This document shows, in pieces, positions 13,003-24,951 of a stretch of 64,000 nucleotides of DNA. Source of the DNA: Haliclona indistincta (taxonomy: Eukaryota; Porifera; Demospongiae; Haplosclerida; Chalinidae); NCBI GenBank assembly GCA_964017065.1, contig OZ024788.1, positions 4,976,887 to 5,040,886 on the forward strand, in the 5' to 3' direction. Every line of letters begins with the position of its first letter. The stretch's first letter is position 1. Under the pieces are notes generated by a model. That model made no database searches. It saw nothing but the letters and a program-made list of their open reading frames with translations, and was not told where the DNA came from. The translations under genes were made by a program, and so were the position numbers.

Positions 13003-14290
13003 AAACAGAGCTGTTGCCTTAAAATAATTACTGAGTCTTATTATAGTAAATGCTATAATGATGATAAACATGGGAATCAGTACTACGACTATTGCATTAG
13101 GTAGTTAACCACTGATTTAATCAGCAATGATCTTTCAAGTGTTCTAGTATAGTAGTAGTAGGAAGAGGAGGAAATAAGTATGGAAGAAATGCTATGTATA
13201 AGCTTTTAAATTTCATTATGTTTGTGATATCACATTGCATCATGCCCAAGAATACATAGTAAGAATTGCCTAACATCCTCTATAGTCACTAAAATCCCAC
13301 ACTTTACTTACCTTGCATGCATCGCAATAATAAAACGTTTTTAACATTCTGATGACTTACATTGTGTACAGTAGCAATTGCTACAACCATCTTTCCAATA
13401 TGTAAATACTAATGAGGTTCAGTTTGAACATTAAAGATGTTCATAAAAGCACATGATTGGATCCATAGTCCCATGGCAATGAGCCAGTATTTCAGTGGTA
13501 TCAGTGTGAGCACTACCTAGAACACTGGGCCTCTGGCAGTTGATGAATTCAAATGACTATTATGTAAATTGTAATGGCTGAATAAAAGTTATCTGTTCTG
13601 TTTCGCTATAGAAATGCAGTCAATAAGCATTACTGTAGATTATAAAAATTAATTTCAAATCAATAATTATGCTACTAATGAATCAACAATAGTAAGTTTC
13701 ATTAGTAGCATAAATCAAACTTTACTCATAAAAAAAATTAGCAATAATATAATTTTTAAGTATAGGTTATTTCATGTCTACCTGATGAATGGTGCGCTTA
13801 TGATGAGTGAATGGTGATAACACTGAGAGTGTAGCCCGACACACATTCACGAGTGTGTTTCCTATGCACGCAAGGCAGGCATATTTTCTACTGAGCAATT
13901 CACTATTGATCATAAAAATATTACTATAATTATTTCTATTGAGTAAACTGAGAATTTCAGGTAACTGGACATGCATAAAATAATGCTTATGAAGAGCGAT
14001 CAATACGGAAATGAAGTGTACTTCACATGCAGTAGTGTAGTAGGCCTGAAATGCTTATACAATTGAGTGAAATAATGCCGTAACCATCATTGCAGTACTC
14101 GGTAGCAGCTGTCAAGCATTCTAACTTGAAAGCATTCATACACGACTAGTCACTGAATGAAGGCACATGACAAACACATTGTCATAACAAATATTATTTT
14201 GGGCAAAACATTCACCAACTCTGTACAGAATCAAGTGTAAAATGCATCAGAAATTTGATACACACACTAAGTTAAGCAAGCATGTATACA
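13003..14290. repeat. Segmental duplication (3' flank of receptor B1), no gene seen
   Basis: This stretch is a close copy of 26763-27912, lying in each case directly downstream of a B-type receptor gene. ORFs of 78 and 66 codons exist at matching places (13767-14003 and 27388-27588) but differ by indels and have no recognisable domain. I read the block as noncoding flank carried along in the duplication. 12773-13002 holds nothing recognisable. Confidence 0.75.
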
Positions 14291-14293
14291 GTA

Positions 14294-15977
14294 TTAGCAT
14301 GTTGATACTGAAGATGGTGCGGCATATGATGGATTGTCCTTCATAGTGAAAGCATCTCTTTCAACATTTCCAACCTCTTCATAGTAAGTTGCAGTAGCTT
14401 GGGGCGCATCACCACAACTCTCCTACATAATGACATGTACAATGTACACCATTGTTATAACATTATGGTTACCTGATTTTGAAAATGTGGACTTGCAGCA
14501 CCTTTCCTACTATTAGAAAATTATCAAAAAAACTAATAGCACTATTGTTTAAACCATTAATTGCTTTTACCTTTTGCTTCTTTTGACTGGAATTTAAGGA
14601 TTGCATGAAAAAGTAGTTTAATCTCATTCTTATTCACGCCTCTTACCCATTATGATGATTATATACAGCATTACACTGAGGATGACTATCATCAGTAGTA
14701 AACATGGTAATGCTATCATAGGAACCACCCACACAGGCATACTTCCTGTATCTACAGTTACTGTAGTTTTCGTCTGGTTTGATGATTCTACAGGAAATAA
14801 ACTTTGAAGTTTAAGAACTCTTGTTCTTAGAATTGGATTTACTGACCTCTGAAGAGAACAAACTGACCACAAGATGGTGATGACTTGCATGTTATGTGTT
14901 TTGGACAGAGAATAAAAATATATCTTTCTCCTGGTCTCACTCCATACAGTGTAACACTGTTCCTGTTGGTTGTTATTGGAGACTGATTTGAAGTCACATT
15001 ATGTGTAATCTGATATCTGCCTTGTTGAAATTTGCAGGCAAGCTTGAAAAAAAAAATCGCTTACAAAATTGTATGATACCTTCCATTGAATGTGTACAGC
15101 ATAAATCAAGTTGAAAGAGCCAAATGAAAATGAAAAATTAACTAACAAAAATTAATAAAAACGTACAAAGAGCATCATAAAACATTTTTACTGACCTGGA
15201 CATACTGTTAAACTAATGGTTAGTTCCTCACTCTGTTGTCCAATTCGTCCTGCCCCATCTTTATCAGCCACAGTCACTGAGTACTCACCATCTGATGTCA
15301 GATCAGTGATGCTCAGTGAGGTCCTGTTGTCAGTGGTGTTGTAGACCATCACTTGAGAAGAGTTGCAGCTGTTCCTAACAGTGACAGTGTAGCTGTGTAC
15401 ACAGAAAGGTGTGTCTAGTGGAGCTACCCAGCTGATGGTGACAGAGGAGAGGGTGGAGGAGTAGGTCAAATTAAGAGGAGGAGATGGTGATCCTATTATG
15501 TATAATGCAGCTGAGATATCATACACATTTTAATGATCATATTTACCTGATATTTTCACTGCCTTTGTCTCAGTGTTAGAGATATGTGGAGTACTGCTGT
15601 CACTGCATGATATATTGATACCATTGTAATCAAGATGAACATTAGTAACAGTAGCTGTTGATACAAAATTGTTTCCAGTCTGGTTTGTGACAGTAAGCGT
15701 GAAATACTCAATAACTTTTCCTGATTCTCTCTTCCTTTTTCATAGAGCACTTTCATATCAGGACCATCACCAACATCCCACACCAGCTCTGCTGTATCAG
15801 TAGTACAAGTGAACACTACAGTGTCTCCAGGACACACACTATCTGATGATGAGTCTAGTGTGACTGTGGAAACAATTACAGAGTTGTCATTATACAGTTT
15901 ATCATACCTTTTCCATTAACAGCGCGGAAAATGAATGAAAAACCGATAAACAGGAGAAGAATGTGCTTGCGAGTCAT
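14294..15977 (-). pseudogene. Ig/Fn3 single-pass receptor B1 (frameshift in the Ig exon)
   Basis: Nine exons on the minus strand: 15977-15908, 15863-15547, 15492-15196, 15141-15080, 15042-14847, 14787-14647, 14586-14571, 14509-14473, 14422-14294. Encoded in order: signal peptide (MTRKHILLLFIGFSFIFRA), Ig-like domain (TCTTDTAELVW..ISC), Fn3 domain, second Fn3-like domain split by an intron, transmembrane helix (VVPMIALPCLLLMIVILSVM), and a short tail with TYYEEV and NPSY. Exon 7 is only 16 nt. Compared with B2, one base is missing near 15702-15704 in a run of A, which throws the second half of the Ig domain out of frame. All other exons keep phase. It is either a pseudogene or a sequencing error at a homopolymer. 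The ligand is unknown. The NPxY tail motif suggests adaptor binding or endocytosis. Confidence 0.7.
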
Positions 15978-16149
15978 TATTGATCTTATTGTATTGCTTG
16001 TTATTTTACAGTATTCAATACTCTGTATATATGCATGAATGTTTGATATCATATCTTTTTTCACTAGTACATGAATATATACTGCTCTAGTTGCTAGCAT
16101 AACATGTGACAAAACATGATAAATGAGCACAAAGCAGTATAAAATTCAG

Positions 16150-16930
16150 TTTATGGTTGATGCTATGGTGCGCATGTTAGCAGGTCTTGAGTCAAACACA
16201 TTACTGTATGCAGCTGGGTTCATATACAATATTCCACACTGCTTCTAGTATGCAGACTATTTAGTACATATAACTACCGGTATAGCAAATTAAAGCTGAA
16301 AGAACTTTTAGTCTTCATTCAGGAAAAAGGAGCTATAAATTATTTCTAGCAATAGATAGTTACAGAGATACATACCTTATCTTTATCGGTTAACAGACAT
16401 TTAGAGGGCTTCTTGAGACTATTCAAACTACACCTTCTTGTATACCTATTTTTCATCCTAAATTTTATTATACAAAGACACAAATGCAATTATGATAGTG
16501 TGCCTATGTATGTTGTTATTAACACTTACAATTTTTTCTAAAAAGCGATCCTGAAAGAGAGATTGCGGCAATCAGATTATTGCTGTGATGCTTACAATGT
16601 TGTTACCTTTGACGATGAGGAGGTATAGCGCAATGCAGGTTAACAGCAACACTACCAGTCCCCATGGTATACATGGACACCAGTGGACTGTGTGGAATCA
16701 ATTTCAGTCTGACCTGATGGGAAAACATAGCAAACAACACACACAATAACATGTATATCACGTACGGCAATAATAAAATTAACTAACACCGGACCACTCA
16801 TACCACCTGCTACAATACCAACAACAAGTGCTATTATGAGCATCGATAGAACACACAGACAAACACAGCACTGCATTAATGTAGCACGATAGACAGTAGT
16901 TCTCATCAACATACTCATTCAATAAGCAAG
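16150..16930 (-). pseudogene. Mosaic of decayed tetraspanin and C-type receptor exons
   Basis: Read on the minus strand, 16930-16793 matches the third-membrane-segment exon of the tetraspanin at 31649-31569 (QCCVCLCVL..LVVGIVAGGMSGP). Then 16725-16610 matches the transmembrane exon of receptor C2, 16470-16370 its basic juxtamembrane exon, and 16333-16150 its NPxY tail exon. All are degraded by stops and indels. The order tetraspanin, C, B repeats that of the block at 32-28 kb, so this is the relic of a block duplication. Confidence 0.7.
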
Positions 16931-17404
16931 TATTTTTGTTTTATTTAGGCATTAAGTATTATACTACAGTTCAATGTAATTCTAGAATCTGATTGGTCAG
17001 TTGGAGGAAAATAAATCACGTATTCTTCCGCGGGAAAACGTATTTTTCCGCTGGAACTCATATTTTTCCGCTGGAACTCATGATCATGTTTTCCTCTGTC
17101 ATGAGTTTCTTTTGTACAGGTACTAGTAGTTACTGGGCCAGTATGTGTTGTGTTCGCTTCTGGCATGGGCAGCACAGCATCTAAAGACCCGGGTACTTGG
17201 CTACGATCGATGCAACGATAAGTTGACTTGTCGTGCATGGAAAACGTAAGAAAGCAAGTAACTTACCACGTTTTGCTATGTTGACAGCTTAAAGATTGTC
17301 CAATAAACGCACACAGCAAGTACAAAAGACTGCTGGACTCTAGTAACTATCATTCTAACCCTTCGTTGGAGTCCAAGTTCAGCCATTGCCACTTGTAACG
17401 CAAA

Positions 17405-17604
17405 NNNNNNNNNNNNNNNNNNNNNNNNNNNNNNNNNNNNNNNNNNNNNNNNNNNNNNNNNNNNNNNNNNNNNNNNNNNNNNNNNNNNNNNNNNNNNNNN
17501 NNNNNNNNNNNNNNNNNNNNNNNNNNNNNNNNNNNNNNNNNNNNNNNNNNNNNNNNNNNNNNNNNNNNNNNNNNNNNNNNNNNNNNNNNNNNNNNNNNNN
17601 NNNN
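17405..17604. other. Assembly gap (200 N)
   Basis: Exactly 200 unknown bases, probably a placeholder length. It directly abuts one arm of a long palindrome, a structure that often breaks assemblies. Confidence 0.98.
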
Positions 17605-17803
17605 CAGCACTTGCCTCCGCTCGAGGTTCGGTATCTAGATGGTTGAAGCCGTTCTAACAACACTGCTTTGACGTGGTATAGACTACAAGGACTCGTACGT
17701 ACTGTACGAGTCCTTGTAGTCTATACCACGTCAAGACAGTGTTGTTGGAACGGCTTCAACCATCTGGATACCGTACCTCGAGCGGAGGCAAGTGCTGCCG
17801 TTC
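17605..17803. repeat. Near-perfect 200-bp palindrome next to the gap
   Basis: Arms 17605-17701 and 17704-17803 are inverted copies, with CAGCACTTGCCTCCGCTCG at one end and its complement at the other, centred on CGTACGTACTGTACG. The left arm stops at the gap, so the palindrome may continue into it. Confidence 0.85.
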
Positions 17804-19755
17804 CACGAGAGAGCCCTTGCTTGGTGCATACAGCTTGTAGTATTCTTGTATTCCACCTAGCAGTGCTTGTTTGCACCATGGCGTGACTGTACAGCTTTAT
17901 CTAGCTATCAAAAATGCTAAAGTACTTCTTGTCTGACACTCAAAATGGCGTCGTAGCAACGGTTACTAACACGAAAAATGTGCGTCAAAGTTGTATGTGC
18001 ACAACCTCTATACTCTTGTCTCGTACGGTCTCAATGCAGTGCGCGCGTACGTACTAGTGCATGTTGACTCGCGCGATACGTGACAACGCAATTTGATTGG
18101 CTTGCCCGATTTCATGGCAAGGGGCACAACTCGTCCTATAGCTCTTTGACAACTGAGCTAGATGGGATGGAGCACGTGACTTTAACCCATGCACCCACGC
18201 GTTGACGACCAGACCACGTCGTCAGTTCGTTGTTGGGCGTGTCACTGTGGGCGTGGTTTCTTCTTGTCTGGAACTATGGCGAATTTTGAGAGCTCTTGTA
18301 CTCAGCATTTCCGGATTGTGTGACTGATTGCAGCTATCCAGGTACATTTAGATGACTGCGCCAGTAATTCCTACCAGTTCTGAATGCTTGCCATTGACCA
18401 ATAGACAGAAGTAAGTGTAGCTAGCTATCTCGCTTGCTCGCTCGCTTCTTCCTCTTGCAAGCGGCTCAGGCCCCTTCGGCTAGACACACACAGACACTAC
18501 AAACATATCTTATCATTCACACAGTTCATATCTGTCTCTTAAAAAAAAAAAAAAAAAAAAAATATATGTTCTTCACAGGGTCGGATCCTTTGATCCTCAA
18601 AGGGCCGAAACCGGAAACTTGTAAAGATGAAGGTTCCGCTTCCATGCCGACAGAGGGGGTGGTTTCACGGTACTTGAATGCCGCCTGCATCTCATTTCCT
18701 GTACAATAACCATTATAACTTGTGTTATTAATAAATTATTAATAAGTGGTCACTTACCATGAATATTAAGTAGCTTTGTAATTTTACAAGTTTTCAGAGG
18801 TCAAAGAGATAGACCCTTCCCTTGGGTTGGGTCTGGCGCGCGAGACTACCCTTTAGTAGCGATGTCAGAAGGGTCCGAAATTTTTCACTTTTCATCGGTC
18901 CCCGTAGTATATGTGTATTTGAGACCCGGACGGTTCGTTTTTTCCGCAAGCTGTAACTTCGTACGAGAAACTGCAATCTTAACGAGTCTTGGTATACAAA
19001 TCAAGGACACATCAAGCTATCCATCCATAGTGTTTATGGTTAGACTCTCTACTGTGGTGATTTTTGCAGCTGAGGTTTGTCTACACGTTCACAGACTGCA
19101 ATTGACGTCGACGTTGTACAACTTCCGGAGTTTGCAGCTCTTTAGCGCTTTCAAGATTGGCCGTGAAACATATTTTGAGGACTGTCTGAACCTTAAGGAA
19201 ATCCGAGACACCAATATTATCATGTACATCACCATCTCCAAGTACATTTTTGTCAGCTTCCTCTTTCCAATTTCAGTTTCAAAATTCATGAAATACTGCA
19301 TTTTCCGCAAGCTGTATCTTCATACAAAAAGCTGCGTTATTAATGAATCTTGGTATACTAAGTAACAACATATCAAACTATCAATCCATTGTGTTATTAG
19401 TTTGAATCTATTGCACGATGAATTTTTGCGCTGACTTTTAGAACGGAATAGAACGGAATTGAAGGAACGCAATGGACCACAATCTCTAATTGGATGCAAT
19501 AGAATAATACGGTAGAAAAAAATTAACTTTTGATCAAGATAGCTTGGTTCAAACAGCACCGATTTTGACGAAATAAGGTTTGTTCGAAAGCTCTTTGCAT
19601 CCTTGTTCAAGCAGTGACTAAGATAAGCAGACTACAAAAAGCAAAAAATTTTGACTGACATCGCTACCTTTAGCTACCTCAAAGCATGCATAGATATTAC
19701 AGTACTGTACTGTACTAATAATGTATGCTCAAAGCGGTGTAGTACAGGCAAATTA
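17804..19755. other. Intergenic, no gene recognised; diverged repeats
   Basis: A 22-base A tract lies at 18541-18562. Two diverged units, each containing TTTTCCGCAAGCTGTA, start at about 18937 and 19300, about 365 bp apart. A 167-codon ORF (18862-19365) is made largely of these repeats and has no recognisable domain, so it is not called as a gene. Confidence 0.5.
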
Positions 19756-20294
19756 GAGTTTGACCTCTGACTAATTGCAACACAAACACTTTCAGCTGTT
19801 TCCTACACAGAAAAATGTCCTCTATAACATACTAAAAGTCCTAAGGAATCCCGTGAGGGAAAGTATAAAAAATTCAATGTTTTTTATCCAACATAATTAA
19901 TAATTCATGAGTTGAGTATTTTGACATAGTCTATAATAATTCCAGGTTTTTTATAACTATAAGCCTCCTAGAACTTATTAAACATTCAAAAGGTCAAGTA
20001 AAAATTATTTCTTTGATAATAATTATTGAAGAAATACATGTATAATTGTGACAAAGTCCTTGTATATGTGTAGCTTGTGGTAGGACTGTATGTGTGTACT
20101 AAGTAGGTGTTGACTGTCTTTGGTTAGTTGTGTAGTTTTGTGTTATTGTATCTTGGTCTTTAGTGGTGTGTCTGTTAGTTTTTTATCACTGATTGGTCTG
20201 TTTGTGAGATTTCGTATCTTGATTTGTTGGTATTTAAGTGTGTGTTGTAATGAATAATATCGATCTAGGTCGTGGAAAACTTGAAATCGCGACA

Positions 20295-20900
20295 TTAACC
20301 CTTTAGGGCCTATAGCGGATTTAGCCGTCATAATTGACTCCACCTACTGTAGACGTCATAAATAGTGTGAAAAGTGCTCTAGAAAGGTCAAATAAAGTTT
20401 AATTGCAAAAGCTAACTTTACCTGAAAAAACCCACTGTTTTTCGCCGCGCCCTCCCCACTAAAATATATAGAACGGGGGGATTTTTAAAGGGGGGTGTCC
20501 CCCCTTTAACCCGGGGTTCGAAGGGGCGGAGCCCCTCGCCGCTTTCGGCATTTTTGGGGCTTCAGGATGCCCCTAAATGCATACTTGGGCATAGAATATG
20601 GTCTAAACTATGCTGTTTGCTCACCTGGACACCACCAGGTTTTTGTATCAGTCACCAGAGCTAAACGAAGACCAAAATTGGCTGAAAAATGACGAGGTCG
20701 CAGCACTTAAGCGGCTTCTGTTCCGAATTGGGAGTGGCCAACTCAGAGTTTAGTACATGGTCGTAAACTTTGACATGCCAGGAAAAACAGTGCTAGTTTG
20801 GAACAGCTAGCGTACTGCATGTTGTAGAAATCGCAAGACAAACTGTCAGTTTAGAGCAAGCCGAATTTTCGTCAAAATAATTCAGTCACTAAAGAGTTAA
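20295..20900. mobile_element. TTAA-flanked element (piggyBac-like ends), copy 1
   Basis: Bounded by TTAA on both sides with ends TTAACCCTTTAGGG and CACTAAAGAGTTAA. TTAA targets with CCCTTT-type ends are typical of piggyBac elements. It is about 600 bp, carries GC-rich internal sequence near 20440-20540 and no protein. It is inserted in the left arm of the larger foldback. Confidence 0.6.
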
Positions 20901-20918
20901 TGTTTTCCGTCAATCTGT

Positions 20919-21502
20919 TTAATCTATACTGTCTTCATCATTATCAACAACTTTGTCATCGTACTCCATCTGGTCTGAGTTTGTGCAACCAGATCCCGGG
21001 TTGCAGTTGCCACATGCAGGAGAGTTCATTATAATTATTATGCATTTTACAAGTACACCTCATGCTGCTACAATCAGTCTGGCAGTTGTACCTGATTACA
21101 TGTAGTAGTTCTTCTGGTGCTGGAGGCAAGTCAGTGAGTATTGGGTTTCTTCCCTACTGGAGAAAGATTATCCGCGGTGCCTTTCCACTGCTGTATCTGA
21201 AGGTATACACGGAGGCTATGATATTTCATTGCTGCTGATGTGGGTGGTAAAGTCGGACTGGTTTTGTTAGTGATATTATTACAGAATTCCTTGTAGCGTA
21301 GGGAATCAAGGTCTTCCCCGTTTTTCCCATTGTAAATGTTGACCAACATTCGTTTCCCTGCAACAATGACATCTTTAGAGGAAGCTGACTGTACACCAAA
21401 TGCTGTGGTTTGTTCACTAAAGTATTTATCTGACTTGAACTTTTTGAGTGAATTTCCCTTCCCAATGCTGTAAAGACAGGAGGTTGTATCAGGTTGTATC
21501 AC
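20919..21502 (-). pseudogene. Transposon-borne protein, C-terminal part, minus copy
   Basis: Shows the order DTTSCLYSIGKG, LPPTSAAMKYHSLRVYLQIQ, then a cysteine cluster (SPACGNCNPGSGCTN) and an acidic end DNDEDSID. I recognise this arrangement from proteins that occur in many copies in invertebrate genomes and are taken to be transposon-derived; the superfamily is not assigned. Frame breaks separate the segments. It is the inverted partner of 21494-22235. Confidence 0.6.
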
Positions 21503-22235
21503 AAGCAGAAGTTTATCAACATGCTAGGAGGCCAGCTAGAGAATATCATGTGTATAGAGTACATCATGCGCCAGGGGATGCTGACCTTCTCATTTGTTAA
21601 GAAAGCTGTTGAGTCTGCTGCAATTGTGAACACCGGAGATGACACAGATTTGCTTATTTTGCTACGCTATCATGCAAGCTTTGACTCTCAAAGAATCTTC
21701 TTTCAATCAGAACCAATTGCAAAGAAATCCACCAAGAATTCAGAAGTTCAACTGAGTCAGATAAATACTTTCGTGAACAAGCCAGAGCATTTGGTGTACA
21801 GTCAGCTTCCTCTGAAGATGTCATTGTTGCAGGGGAACGAATGTCGGTTGGCATTTACAATGCGATGGAAAAACGGGGAAGACCTTGATTCCCTATGCTA
21901 CAAGCAATAATCTGTCACTGCCAATACCAGTCTCAGACTTTACCACTCGCATCAGCGGCAACAGCCTCCGTGTATACCTTCAGATACAGCTGTGGAAAGG
22001 CACCACAGATGATCTTTCTCCAGTAGAGGAAAGAAAGCAATACACACTGACTTGCCTCCAGCACTCGACCAGACTGCCAGATTGATTATAGCAGCATGGG
22101 TGTACTTATAAAATGCATAATATAATGAACTCTCCTGCATGTGGCAACTGCAACCCGGGATCTGGTAGCACAAACTCAGACCAGATGGAGTACGATGACG
22201 AAGTTGTTGACAATGATGAAGATAGTATGGATTAA
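21494..22235 (+). pseudogene. Transposon-borne protein, plus copy
   Basis: Begins with residues that include IVNTGDDTDLLILLRYHA and VQLSQINTFVNKPEHLVYSQ, then runs through a frame break to the same CGNC cluster and acidic end (DNDEDSMD, stop at 22233-22235) seen in the minus copy. One cysteine of the cluster is replaced (SGSTN instead of SGCTN). Not expected to be functional. Confidence 0.6.
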
Positions 22236-22314
22236 ACAGATTGACGGAAAACATTAATGTCGCGATTTCAAGTTTTCCACTACTTAGATCGATATTATTC
22301 ATTACAACACACAC

Positions 22315-22912
22315 TTAACCCTTTAATTACTAAATTATCCAGCTGAAATTTTAACCTCGTAAATGCTGACCACTTCTCTCGTGAATATCTCGTGTGTCTT
22401 TTGTGCTACTGGTCTCAAATTTGCGTCCTTTTACCCCAGTCAGTAGCCGCAATTGCCCACACTCAAGTCGGTCAATATGCCCCTCCCACTTCGAAAGTGA
22501 AGCCGATAAAGTGCAACGATCTCGTCAAATTTTCCTCAAAGTTAGTACTTTGGGGCTGGCTGCTGAAAAGTACACACAAATAGCAGTGGTTTTGGTGAGT
22601 GCAAAATGTAGCCCAGATCATAGAGAATGCACAAAAATGTGTTTGCGAGCACCCTGAAGCCATAAAATGTCCAAATTTTCTTGGCAGCCATTTTCTTTTT
22701 CCTAAAACGTTGTGAAATTTGCACTGAAGCCATAGAAATGCCGTCGCCATAACGTTTAGCGCAGGGGCGCGCCGAAAACCGGTCAATTTTTTGCGGTTAT
22801 TTGTATTCTTCAATTTGGCTTAATTTTGAGATATTTTAACACTTTTTGATAAAGTTATGGTGTCTGAAGTATGTATGTCGCCAAAAGGCGACATTAGGGG
22901 TTAAAGGGTTAA
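22315..22912. mobile_element. TTAA-flanked element (piggyBac-like ends), copy 2
   Basis: Ends TTAACCCTTTAATTAC and AGGGGTTAAAGGGTTAA, 598 bp, no intact protein. It is about 97 percent identical by eye to copy 3 at 23176-23776, so both are recent or were copied together. Confidence 0.7.
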
Positions 22913-23175
22913 TGAGTTTTCGTCAAAATTTGCAAATCTGGCTAGAAATGCTCCAAAAGTGTTGAAAATGAACTCTAAGTGTTCTAAATATCATTTGAGA
23001 CAGTTTCTGTAAGAAATAGAGGGTGAAGGATTTCAAGGTGCTTAATGAGTTTTCGTCAAAATTTGCAAATCTGGCTAGAAATGCTCCAAAAGTGTTGAAA
23101 ATGAACTCTAAGTGTTCTAAATATCATTTTGAGACAGTTTCTGTAAGAAATAGAGGGTGAAGGATTTCAAGGTGC
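22913..23175 (+). repeat. Tandem duplication, unit about 132 bp, two copies
   Basis: Units start at 22913 and 23045 with TGAGTTTTCGTCAAAATTTG and end GATTTCAAGGTGCTTAA. They are almost identical and lie between the two TTAA elements. The same TTTTCGTCAAAAT phrase occurs near 20868. Confidence 0.85.
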
Positions 23176-23776
23176 TTAACCCTTTAATTACTAAATTATC
23201 CAGCTGAAATTTTAACCTCGTAAATGCTGACCACTTCTCTCGTGAATATCTCGTGTGTCTTTTGTGCTACTGGTCTCAAATTTGCGTCCTTTTACCCCAG
23301 TCAGTAGCCGCAATTGCCCACACTCAAGTCGGTCAATATGCCCCTCCCACTTCGAAAGTGAAGCCGATAAAGTGCAACGACCTCGTCAAATTTTCCTCAA
23401 AGTTAGTACTTTGGGGCTGGCTGCTGAAAAGTACACACAAATAGCAGTGGTTTTGGTGAGTGCAAAATGTAGCCCAGATCATAGAGAATGCACAAAAATG
23501 TGTTTGCGAGCACCCTGAAGCCATAAAATGTCCAAATTTTCTTGGCAGCCATTTTGTTTTTCCTAAAATGTTTTAAAATTTGCACTGAAGCCATAGAAAT
23601 GCCGTCGCCATAACGTTTGGCGCAGGGGGGCGCGCCTAAAACCGGTCAATTTTTTTGCGGTTATTTGTATTCTTCAATTTGGCTTAATTTTGGGATATTT
23701 TAACACTTTTTGATAAAGTTATGGTGTCTGAAGTATGTATGTCGCCAAAAGGCGACATTAGGGGTTAAAGGGTTAA
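23176..23776. mobile_element. TTAA-flanked element (piggyBac-like ends), copy 3
   Basis: Same ends and interior as the copy at 22315-22912, with a few substitutions and one-base indels. It directly adjoins the 690-bp palindrome. Confidence 0.7.
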
Positions 23777-24468
23777 GGTGGCGGGATACCAGAATTAATG
23801 ATATTCATGACTTTTGCAAGTAGCTGTATATTTCTAGCCAAGGGTATTCGTGCAGACAGAGTTGCTGCGTGAAGTTTGCTTGCCTATCGATAGGCATCGA
23901 ATATAGCAAATTTCAGCAACGCAGTGCTAGCCATCGCGGAGCGACGAGCTCGCCCTGTGAAGTTTGAGCACGATCGATTGTAAACACTTTTTCTTTAGTT
24001 GTGTGAAAGGTACGAAGCTAAAACTGCTCACGCAAGCTCATCTGCCATCTATGCAGGTATTTATGCGATGATTTCGCCAAGTGCTGCTCGTACGCGATAT
24101 TACAGCAACGCAGGCTGTGCCGTCTGGCAGCACATAGCTGTAATATCGCGTACGAGCAGCGCTCGGCGAAATCATCGCATAAATACCTGCACAGATAGCA
24201 GATGAGCTTGCATGAGCAGTTTTAGCTTCGTACCTTTCACACAACTAAAGAAAAAGTGTTTACAATCGATCGTGCTCAGTCTTCACAGGGCGAGCTCGTC
24301 GCTCCGCGATGGCTAGCACTGCGTTGCTGAAATTTGCTATATTCGATGCCTATCGATAGGCAAGCAATCTGCACGCAGCAACTCAGTCTGCACGAATACC
24401 CTTGGCTAGAAATATACAGATACTTGCTAAAGTCATGAATATCATTAATTCTGGTATCCCGCCACCTT
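23775..24468. mobile_element. 690-bp foldback palindrome
   Basis: Ends AAGGTGGCGGGATACC and GGTATCCCGCCACCTT. Arms of about 330 bp are nearly perfect inverted copies, centred near 24122 on a short spacer around CTGTGCCGTCTGGCAG. No protein. The low divergence points to a young insertion or to arm-to-arm gene conversion. Confidence 0.85.
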
Positions 24469-24951
24469 AAATACCAACAAATCAAGACAAAAAACTCACA
24501 AACAGACCAATCAGTGATACAAAACTAACAGACACACCACTAAAGACTAAAATACGATAACACAAAACTACACAACTAACCAAAGACAGTCAACACCAAC
24601 TTAGTGCACACATACAGTCCCACCACAAGCTACACATATACAAGGACTTTGTCATGTATTTTTCAAGAATTATCAAAGAAATACTTTTTACTTCACCTCT
24701 TGAATGTTTAAAAAGTTCTAGGAGGCTTATAGTTATGAAAAACCTGGAATTATTATACCATACTCAACTCATGAATTATTAATTAGGTTGTTTAAAAAAC
24801 ATTGAATTTTTTATACTTCCCCTCACGAGATTCCTTAGGACTTTTAGTATGTTATAGAGGACATTCTGCTGTGTAGGAAACAGCTGAAAATGTTTGTGTT
24901 GCAATTAGTCAGAGGTTGACCCATTTTTTTCCATAAAATGCCTGTACTAGT

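Larger units (their letters stand above)
19756..24925. mobile_element. 5.2 kb foldback transposon structure with nested insertions
   Basis: Outer arms 19756-20293 and 24470-24925 (the right arm's inner part lies at 22250-22314) are inverted copies, with end phrases TTTGACCTCTGACTAATTGC and GCAATTAGTCAGAGGTTGAC. Inside are two oppositely oriented copies of a transposon protein gene (20919-21502 minus, 21494-22235 plus), three TTAA-flanked elements and a 690-bp palindrome. The whole is a non-autonomous or decayed element that has served as a target for later insertions. Confidence 0.75.

Noticed and set aside
13767..14003. ORF conserved in position with 27388-27588
   Set aside because: The two copies differ by indels that change the protein; the similarity is explained by the noncoding segmental duplication.
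18862..19365. 167-codon plus-strand ORF
   Set aside because: Largely made of a diverged DNA repeat containing TTCCGCAAGCTGTA; the peptide resembles no known family.
22392..22813. Several ORFs on both strands, repeated at 23253-23594
   Set aside because: Duplicated only because the TTAA element is duplicated. The frames overlap on both strands and have no domain.
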